From an uncultured Chitinophaga sp. (GTDB taxonomy: Bacteria; Bacteroidota; Bacteroidia; Chitinophagales; Chitinophagaceae): a stretch of DNA of 64,000 nt. Each line of letters begins with the position of its first letter. The stretch's first letter is position 1. The DNA is taken from assembly GCF_946479755.1 (NCBI RefSeq), contig NZ_CAMLHC010000036.1, forward strand, positions 15,932-79,931, written 5' to 3'. The notes beneath the pieces were generated by a model, which saw only the letters and a program-made list of their open reading frames with translations, did not search any database and had not been told where the DNA came from. The position numbers were made by a program, and so were the translations under genes. Positions 57,901-64,000 of this stretch are shown in pieces.

Positions 57901-58070
57901 AAATTGAGCTCGCCGGTGATGCTGCTGTTTGCCCAGGTCTTGATTTTGCTGGATACCGCATCGGGAAAAAGGAGGGGTAATAAAAACAATAGCGCAAGAA
58001 TTGCCGCTATAGATATGGATATAATTTTTAATGTTTTTAATGCGACTTTTTTAATGAAGGCATTACGCAT
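54942..58070 (-). CDS. AsmA-family large membrane-anchored protein
   Basis: With the ATG at 58070 this protein is 1042 residues; the frame extends to 58181 but the added segment is not family-like and overlaps the upstream terminator. It begins with a basic segment and one membrane helix (LKIISISIAAILALLFLLPLLF), then a long periplasmic region of beta-strand repeats, including an AsmA-like N-terminal part (TGELNFSRARLSFFNHFPSLTLTLYDVSLKG) and a C-terminal AsmA_2-like part. Such proteins are thought to bridge inner and outer membranes and help move phospholipids or assemble the outer membrane. The C-terminal tail is acidic. Confidence 0.88.
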   Translation of the reverse strand: MRNAFIKKVALKTLKIISISIAAILALLFLLPLLFPDAVSSKIKTWANSSITGELNFSRARLSFFNHFPSLTLTLYDVSLKGGAPFQQDTLVAGKEVALGVNLKSVLSDAITIDEIFLTNGKIHIMVDSSGHPNYNVYKSAPASTASKPDSGSASMKIERIQIDHCHLIYDDQSLPMYVQAKDVNYAGKGDLSKAVFDLYSRINIGSLDFNYGNTSYILSKKLNGELITKINTNSLDFIFEKNDLKINELPVRLKGAFAFMKNGYKMDFRLSSMESSLHAIFGALPPEYLTWMQHTNIDGTADVNASLIGEYIAETNTMPNLTFNMQVRDGVISNPKAPAPVKNLFLNFQSRLAGLNTDSLYLNVDSIFFNIDKDYFSSVIRVKGLKTPDIHVKLNTDIDLEKWSKAMGWQSFDLKGRLEAHLLADGPYATRIVDRGPKQRPDTVISSIPSFDLKASFRDGYFKLASLPEGLKNISFGVTANCPDNNLANTHFNIDNLNANLSNYIKGYLRFSNAQAPVIDAQLASVLQLGDIRQFYPMDSLDVTGALHVDINTKGSYVPARRLFPVTTAKLTMDNGALQTKYYPRPIQKINVDATITNTTGTLRSLNVNVKPIAFEFEGQPFLLKADLGNFDNLRYNITSNGTIDLGAIYKVFAIQGYDVKGFIKTNLALSGTQADAMAGRYGKLNNRGTMTVKDIVLHSDMFPLPFYVSNGIFRFDQDKMWFDTFIATYGKSKLTMNGFLSNVIGYLTQKNQILRGTFDFKSDYVLVDELMANASPATTATASKTSGPSGVIVLPSNLALTLNAAADRIRFKGMNIDSFHGQVVLDSGKVALNKTGFNIIGAPVEMDATYAATQPQRATFDYHITAKEFDIRRAYNEIKIFRDMASSAASASGIVGLDYRLSGKLDGNMSPVYPSLKGGGVLSVKKIKLKGFKLMNAVSQSTGKSDIQDPDVSKVDIKSSINNNIITIERTKLRVAGFRPRFEGQVSMDGRLNLKGRLGLPPFGILGIPFNVTGTQSNPKVKLRRGSEKDQLEETPDTDE

Positions 58071-58167
58071 AGCAATCCGGGTATATATTAAAGCTTTGCC
58101 CTCGTATGGGATACATACGCCAGGCAATTTTATTGTGGTTACGGGGGCGAAGGTAGGCAGAAAAATC

Positions 58168-58194
58168 GAAGACCCGCGCACGGCGCAGGTCTTC
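58168..58194 (-). terminator. terminator hairpin downstream of beta-barrel receptor gene
   Basis: A stem with 7-base outer arms (58168-58174 with 58188-58194) and a GC-rich inner helix is flanked by T tracts on both strands. On the minus strand it lies about 65 bases after the receptor stop codon and is followed by five Ts, so it ends that transcript before the AsmA-like gene. Confidence 0.75.
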
Positions 58195-58260
58195 TTTTTA
58201 TAGGGATGTTAGTATATTTCCGGGCGTGAAACCGGAGCAGCATCATGTTGCAGGGTGACG

Positions 58261-60594
58261 TTACTTCTCCTCCGGCAGCCTGTCTGCCTGGCTTTTCTTG
58301 CGGTTAAACCGGTACACCACATTTCCGGTGTAGATAACGCCTTCCCGCTGGCTGCGGGTAGAAAGGGAGTACGCCGGCACGTCCATTTCCTGTAGCAGGA
58401 TATTTGAATTGAAGATGTTATTGACGCTAAAAGAAAGCGACATCCGGTCGCCGAACAGGTCTTTGGAAAACCCGAGATTGGCGCGGTATTGTTCTGCTGT
58501 CGTCACCTGTACTTCCTGCCGCCTGCCGCGGTAGGTGAAGCTGCCGTCGATGTTCACGATCTTCGGGAACCGCATACTGGAGCGGACGGTGGTGAACCAG
58601 GTGGTGTTATCGGCGGAATAGGTTTTGCCGGCGTATTCCCCGCGCTGGGAGTAGGAGTACCAGTTGATATCCCAGGAGAGGCGCCACCAGCCATACGGGC
58701 TATAGGTGGTGGTCATGTCCAGCCCGTAGCGGTGCTCATTGCCCATGTTAGCCCATGTCCGCACGAAAGTGCCGTCGGATTGTGGTTCAATCACAGCATC
58801 AAAATAATTGGTGGTGTACTGGTAATAAACACCGGGGTTTACGGTCAGCTGCCCGGCCTTCTTCAGCAGCGCCAGTTCCGCCACATTGGTATACATCGGG
58901 TCCATATTGGGATTGCCCCGCTGGAGGAACCGCTGGTCGGACAAGCCGGAGAAAGTGTTCAGCTGCCAGAACTTGGGCCGGTTGATCCGGCGGCTGTAGC
59001 TGGCCTGCAGGCTCCAGTCGTGCGGGAAGCTGTACTGTAAATGCAGGGTAGGGAACAGGTTGATGTACTGCTTACTTTTGTTGAGCGTTTGTTCCCGGTC
59101 GCTGATATGGATGCTGGACAGTTCACTGCGAAGGCCCAGCTGCGCGTCCAGCTGCTTCCACTTCGTTGCATATTGCGTATAGGCGGCATAGATATCTTCA
59201 TCATAAAAGAGTTTGTTGTTGTTGCCATCCAGTAACTTCCCGTTCTGCGTAGCGGAGTATTCGCTGCGGATAGCGCGCCACTGGCTGCGGATGCCCATTT
59301 CCAGCTGACCGTTTTTAAACGGTGTTTTATAATCGCTTTGCAGGTAGATGTCTTTGCTGCTTTCGATATCCCGGGTGATGATATTCAACGGACCCGGCTG
59401 GCCGCCGGATTGCCGGATGTCCTGGTTTTCATCGTCATGCCAGAAATCATACTGCACATAGGTGGTCCATTTCCTGCCGGGCTGTTTAAAGGTCCGTGCA
59501 TAGTTCAGTTCCAGTTCGTTGAATACCTGCGGCTCACGGTAAGCTTCCTGCCGGCTGATGGTACTGTCGGCAGAGCCGTGTGCATTAAAATAGTTGTAAA
59601 GGAAGTCGTTCGTATCGTTGTTGTTCCGTTTAGTGCGGAAGTAGCTGGCGGTAAGCGTGTTTTGTTCGTTGAGGTAAAAATCAGTCCCCAGGTAGAGATT
59701 GATGCTGTTGGAGTTTAAGTCGGCACGGTTATGCTGCCGCAGCAGGTTGTAAGGATTTTTGTTGACGCGCACCAGGTCTTCGAGGAGCAGTAACGTCTGA
59801 TCGCGGACACCGATATTGGTGAACAGGTTGACGCGTTGCGTTTTGTAACTGGCGTTGAGATTGGCGCTGTTGTTCCGCGGGCTGGCGAGACCGGCCTGTA
59901 AAGAAGCGTTAAATCCCAGCGCGGCATTTTTTTTCAGGATGATGTTGATGATACCCGCACTGCCCTGTGCTTCATAAGCGGAGGATGGATTGGTGATCAC
60001 TTCTATTTTTTCGATGTTCCCTGCGGGGATCTGTGCCAGGCCGTTGTTTTGCGTTTGCATAGACGGTTTCCCGTTGATCAGTATCCTGACGTTCTGGTTG
60101 TCGCGCAACGATACATTGCCCTGTATGTCCACGTTCACTGCGGGCACGTTGTTCAGGATGTCGGTGGCATTGCCGCCTTTGGAAAGGATATCCTTTCCCA
60201 CATTGAACACTTTTTTATCTGTTTTCAGTTCGATGGTGGATTTCTCACCCTGTACCTGTACGGTAGCGAGTTGTTTGACGTCGTCTGTCAGCGGGATATT
60301 TCCAAGATCGGTATCTTTTTGCAGGATGACGGTCCGGCTATGGGCGGCGAAATTAAATGCCCACGCACGGAGCGTATAGTGGCCGGCGGGAAGGCTTAGC
60401 TGGAAGTCACCGTTGGCGCCGGCTGCAGCGGGGAACTTTTTAGTGGTATCGCTCTGCGACTGTAGTAATACCGTAGCGCCGATAATGGCTTCTTTCGTGC
60501 TGGCAGACAGGATCTTTCCTTTTAAGGTATAGGATTGGCCGAAGGCCGTTGCGGCCACGCCGACGAAACATAAAATCAGGAATAATTGCTTCAT
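58261..60594 (-). CDS. outer-membrane beta-barrel TonB-dependent receptor
   Basis: I place the start at 60594 (MKQLFLILCFVGVAATAFGQ, a clear signal peptide); an ATG at 60624 adds ten residues. After the signal come a carboxypeptidase-like domain (about 22-100), a plug (about 115-210, with NVRILINGKPSMQTQN and SSAYEAQGSAGIINIILKK) and a barrel of the same family as the receptor at 30453-32924. There is no STN domain and no SusD partner. The gene is divergent from a LytS/LytTR pair, about 200 bases apart, which may control it. The ligand is unknown. Confidence 0.88.
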   Translation of the reverse strand: MKQLFLILCFVGVAATAFGQSYTLKGKILSASTKEAIIGATVLLQSQSDTTKKFPAAAGANGDFQLSLPAGHYTLRAWAFNFAAHSRTVILQKDTDLGNIPLTDDVKQLATVQVQGEKSTIELKTDKKVFNVGKDILSKGGNATDILNNVPAVNVDIQGNVSLRDNQNVRILINGKPSMQTQNNGLAQIPAGNIEKIEVITNPSSAYEAQGSAGIINIILKKNAALGFNASLQAGLASPRNNSANLNASYKTQRVNLFTNIGVRDQTLLLLEDLVRVNKNPYNLLRQHNRADLNSNSINLYLGTDFYLNEQNTLTASYFRTKRNNNDTNDFLYNYFNAHGSADSTISRQEAYREPQVFNELELNYARTFKQPGRKWTTYVQYDFWHDDENQDIRQSGGQPGPLNIITRDIESSKDIYLQSDYKTPFKNGQLEMGIRSQWRAIRSEYSATQNGKLLDGNNNKLFYDEDIYAAYTQYATKWKQLDAQLGLRSELSSIHISDREQTLNKSKQYINLFPTLHLQYSFPHDWSLQASYSRRINRPKFWQLNTFSGLSDQRFLQRGNPNMDPMYTNVAELALLKKAGQLTVNPGVYYQYTTNYFDAVIEPQSDGTFVRTWANMGNEHRYGLDMTTTYSPYGWWRLSWDINWYSYSQRGEYAGKTYSADNTTWFTTVRSSMRFPKIVNIDGSFTYRGRRQEVQVTTAEQYRANLGFSKDLFGDRMSLSFSVNNIFNSNILLQEMDVPAYSLSTRSQREGVIYTGNVVYRFNRKKSQADRLPEEK

Positions 60595-60794
60595 TTCAGG
60601 AGTGTTTAGGCAAAGGTGAAACAATCCGGAAGGCCATTTTCAACCGATCGATCAACAGCGGGTTGCAGGATACAGACAGTGGATAATGGGGCTAAAGGCG
60701 CGTCCGGCTGCGCAAACCCTGTTTTCATACGCGCAACGGCCCGATTCGTCGACGGTACCGCTAAGGTCACCTAAAGTTTGGTACTTTTACCATC

Positions 60795-61880
60795 ATGCCT
60801 TTAATTGAAAGAATCATACTATTCACCGGCAAACACCGGCTCCTGGCACACTGCCTGTACTGGCTGGTGATATGTACCCTGTCTGCCACACGTTATGCCA
60901 CGAGGTACCCCAACGCGTCCACCGGGGAGCCGTTCAATAATTTGCTGTTTGTCGGGTTGTTCGAACTGGGAAGTACGGCCCCCATCACCTATTTTTTGGC
61001 CTATTGGGTACTGCCACAGCTATTGACCGCGAAACATTATTTCCGCACGGTGACCGTATCGCTGACAGTGCTGTACCTGATATCGGCGGCCACGCGGCTG
61101 AGCGTGGTGTACATACTGGAGCCGCTTATCCGCGCAAAGCCTTTTAACCAGGAATCTGTACAGGTTATTTTCACCGATATGAGCGCTTTGTTTTTTAATT
61201 ACTTCTTCCAGGCGTTCACCTACGCTTCCGTCTTCATTTTCATCAAACTGCTGAAAGACCAGTATGTGGTGAGCAAACGGGCCATGGAGCTGGAGAAACA
61301 AAAGGCCGACATCGAGCTGAGTGCCCTGAAGGCACAGCTCAACCCTCATTTTTTATTCAATACCCTGAATAACATTTACTCCCTGTCCATCCTGCAATCG
61401 CCCCAGACATCGCCGTCTATTGCCCGCCTGTCGGCCATACTGGACACGCTGCTGTACCGCTCCGATAAAATGTTTGTGCCGGTATCGCAGGAGATATCTC
61501 TCCTGCAAAACTATATCGAGCTGGAAAAACTCCGTTATGACGACCGGCTGATGGTTTCCTTCGAACACCGCGTAGAAAGGGATGTAGCCGTGGCGCCGCT
61601 GATATTGTTGTCGCTTACGGAGAATGCTTTCAAGCATGGGGCAGGAGAGGATGCCGGTTCTCCGGAGATAAAGATCGTGCTGACGCAGCAGGATGGCCGG
61701 CTGAGCTTCGTTATCAGCAATACCTTTAAGCAGAAAGTGAACCAGCAGCTGGGCATTGGGCTGGAAAATATCCGTAAACAGCTGGCGTTACTTTACCCGG
61801 AATCCCATACATTTGAAACGAGTGTAGCGCAGCGCATATTTACCGCGAAGCTGGAGCTGCGTTTAAATCAGCAGGTGTGA
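60795..61880 (+). CDS. LytS-like sensor histidine kinase
   Basis: This 361-residue protein has four predicted transmembrane helices (about 15-35, 48-72, 83-105 and 120-145), then a short coiled segment and a histidine kinase domain of the LytS/YehU type. The phosphorylated histidine is in ALKAQLNPHFLFNTLNNIYSL, and the ATP-binding region has LTENAFKHG and GIGLENIRKQL. No separate sensor domain is visible, so the signal may be sensed in the membrane. Its stop overlaps the start of the response regulator gene. Confidence 0.93.
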   Translation: MPLIERIILFTGKHRLLAHCLYWLVICTLSATRYATRYPNASTGEPFNNLLFVGLFELGSTAPITYFLAYWVLPQLLTAKHYFRTVTVSLTVLYLISAATRLSVVYILEPLIRAKPFNQESVQVIFTDMSALFFNYFFQAFTYASVFIFIKLLKDQYVVSKRAMELEKQKADIELSALKAQLNPHFLFNTLNNIYSLSILQSPQTSPSIARLSAILDTLLYRSDKMFVPVSQEISLLQNYIELEKLRYDDRLMVSFEHRVERDVAVAPLILLSLTENAFKHGAGEDAGSPEIKIVLTQQDGRLSFVISNTFKQKVNQQLGIGLENIRKQLALLYPESHTFETSVAQRIFTAKLELRLNQQV

Positions 61881-62593
61881 AAATAAAATGCCTTATTACA
61901 GACGATGAACCGCTGGCCATCGCCTTATTGCAGAATCATATCAGCCAGCTCAGTACCCTGGAAGTGGTGGGCACCTGCTCCAATGCGCTGCAGGCAGCGC
62001 AGGAGCTGCGCACCAAACAGGTGGACCTGCTTTTCCTGGATATAAAGATGCCACAGATCACCGGCATCGAATTCCTGAAAACACTGCGGCAGCCGCCGGC
62101 CGTCATCTTTACCACCGCCTACAGGGAGTACGCGCTGGAAGGCTATGAGCTGGACGTGGTGGATTACCTGCTGAAGCCCATCACCTTCGAACGCTTTTTT
62201 AAAGCGGTGGAACGGTATTATTCCCGCTTTTCTCCCCGCGAAACCACGGCTGTTACCGCGCGTCCCGCGCCGCAGGAGGAGTATATCTTCGTGAAAACCG
62301 GCAACAAGTACAATAAAATCCTGGCGGATGATATCCTCTATATAGAGAGCGTGAAAGACTATGTGGTGCTGCACCGTGCGGACGGGAGTACTTTTATGGC
62401 GAAATACAAGATCGGTGATATGGAAGCCGAAGTGCGTGACAAACGTTTTCTGCGTATTCATCGTTCGTTTATCGTCAACCTCTCCAGGGTGACAGCTTTC
62501 ACGTTGCAGGACGTGGAAGTGGGGCGGCAGGAGCTGCCGATCGGGAATAGTTACCGGGAGTTTGTTTTCAAAGTGCTCAAAGAAGGGTTATAG
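61877..62593 (+). CDS. LytTR-family response regulator
   Basis: This 238-residue regulator starts at a GTG that overlaps the kinase stop by four bases, indicating translational coupling. The receiver domain (1-120) has the acidic pair DDE at 9-11 and the phospho-acceptor Asp in LLFLDIKMP, with KP in YLLKPI. The C-terminal LytTR DNA-binding domain (about 138-236) has DDILYIESVKDYVVLH and FLRIHRSFIVNLSRV. It probably acts with the kinase on the divergent receptor gene or on itself; the target is not shown by the sequence. Confidence 0.94.
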   Translation: MKIKCLITDDEPLAIALLQNHISQLSTLEVVGTCSNALQAAQELRTKQVDLLFLDIKMPQITGIEFLKTLRQPPAVIFTTAYREYALEGYELDVVDYLLKPITFERFFKAVERYYSRFSPRETTAVTARPAPQEEYIFVKTGNKYNKILADDILYIESVKDYVVLHRADGSTFMAKYKIGDMEAEVRDKRFLRIHRSFIVNLSRVTAFTLQDVEVGRQELPIGNSYREFVFKVLKEGL

Positions 62594-62603
62594 CTGCGGG
62601 AGG

Positions 62604-62660
62604 GCTTTCTAAAAGAGAATGCCTTCTGTACTGTACAGAAGGCATTCTCTTTTAGAAAGC
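62604..62660. terminator. 27-bp perfect hairpin between convergent genes
   Basis: Two perfectly complementary 27-base arms (62604-62630 and 62634-62660) are separated by only CTG. The hairpin begins 10 bases after the response regulator stop and ends 9 bases before the DUF885 stop, so it is placed as a bidirectional terminator. The arm length is unusual for that role. Confidence 0.85.
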
Positions 62661-62669
62661 ATCAGCTGT

Positions 62670-63857
62670 TTATTTATTGCCGCCTGCCTTCATGAGGTCG
62701 GCCGGTGTAATCTGGTTGCTCAGCAGGTAGCCAAAGGCGTCCCATCGTTTTTCCGGCTGACCGGCAGCAGTTTTGGCGTCGATATAGTTTTTGATCAGGT
62801 CCTGGCCGTAGTTGTAGTTGATGACGTAGCTACGGTTCTTACGGATGAACTGTAACCCTTTTTCAGCGGCTTCGCTGTTGAGCAGCGTATAGTTCAGCAG
62901 CCACTGCACAGCGGTGGAATCAGGCATCGTGCCGTTCAGCATCCCCCTGGCCACTTCATTGCGGGCGTAATTGAGCTGGCCTTTGATGTCCAGCGCATGG
63001 AAATAGGCCGTGATGCCGGTGGTGTCCAGGCCTGCCAGTGGCAGCAATACGTCCCTGGTGAAGGTGGTTTTCTCTTCTCCCGGAAAAGCCAGTTCAATGC
63101 CGTAATTGGCGCTGCCTTCTGCAATGAGTGACTGGGGGCTGAAGAGCGGGTATAAAGAAACCTCTGTCCGGCCTTGATCGTGATACAGGTTTTTTTCGAG
63201 CAGCATGTTGTACACATGATGACCGGGATACCCTTCATGGCAGCCGAGATCGATGGCTTTTTCGATAAAGATCTTCAGATCGGCGCTCACCTGGATAAGG
63301 CTCTGGTAGCGTCCTTTGTACCAGTTATAACCCATCCATGGCTTGCCGCTCACATATTCCAGCGTGAAGTTTTCTGTGGCGGGCAGGTCATAATGCTGCA
63401 GCGTGCGTTTACGCGCTTCGGCGATAGCCGTTTTAAAAACGGTGTCCAGTTTTTCTTTAGGGATCACGAAGCGGTTGGCCAGCTGCTGGAAACGGGCGGC
63501 TACCGGACCTTTGCCGGGAAGCAGGCTGTCGAGTGCCGCTATCAGCGACTGGTAATGCGCTTCGGGATATGAAGGCGCCACAGCGCCGAACAGCTCTTTG
63601 GATTCTTCATCAAACGGTTGGTGCTCGCCGGAGAATATCTGGATACGACGACCGAAAGCGGTGAGCTGCTGCGTGATCCAGTTGGCACGGACGCGGAGCG
63701 TATCATTGCCTGTGGCGCCGGCTACCTCCTGCAATGCTTTTTTCAGGGTATCCACTGCTGTGAGGAAACTGTCTTTCGGAAATACAGCCTGTTTGGAGGC
63801 GGGCTTCAGGGAGTCCGGCCCGTAATAGGCATCTACAAAATCAGGGTCATACTGACC
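62670..63857 (-). CDS. DUF885 family protein, 5' truncated by a chimeric junction
   Basis: The native part covers about 395 residues of a DUF885 (PF05960) protein. It includes DPDFVDAYYGPDSLK near the start of the native segment, the conserved CHEGYPGHHVYN (HExxxGHH) near the middle of the family domain, and a helical C-terminal half ending KAGGNK. The motif resembles a zinc-dependent hydrolase site; some relatives are described as peptidases or carboxyl hydrolases, but activity here is uncertain. The true N terminus, probably with a signal peptide, is missing: upstream of about 63857 the frame runs into RND transporter sequence. The gene is convergent with the LytTR regulator. Confidence 0.8.
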   Translation of the reverse strand, partial: GQYDPDFVDAYYGPDSLKPASKQAVFPKDSFLTAVDTLKKALQEVAGATGNDTLRVRANWITQQLTAFGRRIQIFSGEHQPFDEESKELFGAVAPSYPEAHYQSLIAALDSLLPGKGPVAARFQQLANRFVIPKEKLDTVFKTAIAEARKRTLQHYDLPATENFTLEYVSGKPWMGYNWYKGRYQSLIQVSADLKIFIEKAIDLGCHEGYPGHHVYNMLLEKNLYHDQGRTEVSLYPLFSPQSLIAEGSANYGIELAFPGEEKTTFTRDVLLPLAGLDTTGITAYFHALDIKGQLNYARNEVARGMLNGTMPDSTAVQWLLNYTLLNSEAAEKGLQFIRKNRSYVINYNYGQDLIKNYIDAKTAAGQPEKRWDAFGYLLSNQITPADLMKAGGNK

Positions 63858-64000
63858 GATATCCAGCCCGAGCGCTCGCGCCTTGTCCTGGTCGACGTCG
63901 ACGTTGAGCTGGGGCGCGTCCTCGAGGCTGACGGGGCGGACGCCGGCGACGCGCTTGTCCTGCATCGCCATGCCGAGCAGCATGTTGCGCGCTTCGACCA
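63853..64000 (-). other. foreign fragment: RND efflux pump (AcrB-like), probable assembly chimera
   Basis: The minus-strand frame encodes VEARNMLLGMAMQDKRV followed by GVRPVSLEDAPQLNVDVDQ and DKARALGLDIGQ. This is the AcrB-type porter subdomain, where related pumps read VRPNSLEDTPQ and DIDQEKAQALG. The segment is visibly much richer in G and C and in GTC/GAC/CGC codons than the rest of the window. It fuses in frame to DUF885 at LGLDIGQ, where both families could share a short similar sequence. It is best read as a chimeric contig end from another, probably proteobacterial, genome. Confidence 0.8.

Noticed and set aside
62670..63983. Real fusion of a transporter segment to DUF885
   Set aside because: Only about 44 residues of RND porter sequence are present with a sudden change in base composition at the window end; a chimera is simpler.

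Overview
The window comes from a Bacteroidota genome, most likely a Chitinophaga-like member of Chitinophagaceae. The grounds are repeated SusC/SusD pairs with ECF sigma factor and FecR partners, a C-terminal type IX secretion sorting domain on a glycoside hydrolase, outer-membrane beta-barrel receptors with carboxypeptidase-like N-terminal domains, LytS/LytTR regulators and weak Shine-Dalgarno signals. No tRNA, rRNA, CRISPR array or insertion sequence was recognised.

Region 1 (1 to about 33000, all plus strand) is most of a nonribosomal peptide/polyketide cluster, entered in mid-gene. It has four assembly-line proteins: E-C-A(Ser)-PCP; docking-C-C-A(Thr)-PCP-C-A(Asn)-PCP; KS-AT(malonyl)-ACP; and docking-C-A(Ser)-PCP-C-A(unknown)-PCP-terminal C. 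These are followed in the same direction, with short gaps, by a cyclic-peptide/PvdE-type ABC exporter, a stand-alone type II thioesterase, a penicillin-acylase-family Ntn hydrolase, a small membrane protein, a CmlA-type diiron beta-hydroxylase and a TonB-dependent beta-barrel protein. A strong terminator closes the run. The gene set suggests an N-acylated peptide with one C2 extension and at least one beta-hydroxylated residue, released by a terminal condensation domain, moved out of the cytoplasm and deacylated in the periplasm. That is pyoverdine-like or prodrug-like maturation logic. Monomer assignments are hand-read from A-domain pockets.

Region 2 (33000 to 44000) looks like a xyloglucan utilisation locus. 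It has a CE1-type esterase on the plus strand, and on the minus strand an ECF sigma factor, FecR, SusC, SusD and a secreted GH74 enzyme. Two palindromes of identical architecture (TTGTC, five bases, GACAA) lie upstream of the esterase and of the sigma factor, suggesting shared control.

Region 3 (44200 to 53800) holds a SnoaL-like protein, a YcaQ/AlkX-type DNA glycosylase, and a second sigma-FecR-SusC-SusD set ending in a lipoprotein alkaline phosphatase, which suggests import of phosphorylated organic molecules. Region 4 (53800 to 63850) contains folE, a HopJ-family protein, a large AsmA-like protein, another beta-barrel receptor divergent from a LytS/LytTR two-component pair, and a DUF885 protein.

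The last approximately 140 bases are not native. They encode a GC-rich piece of an RND efflux pump (AcrB-like) joined in frame to the DUF885 gene at a point of likely microhomology, which looks like a chimeric contig end.
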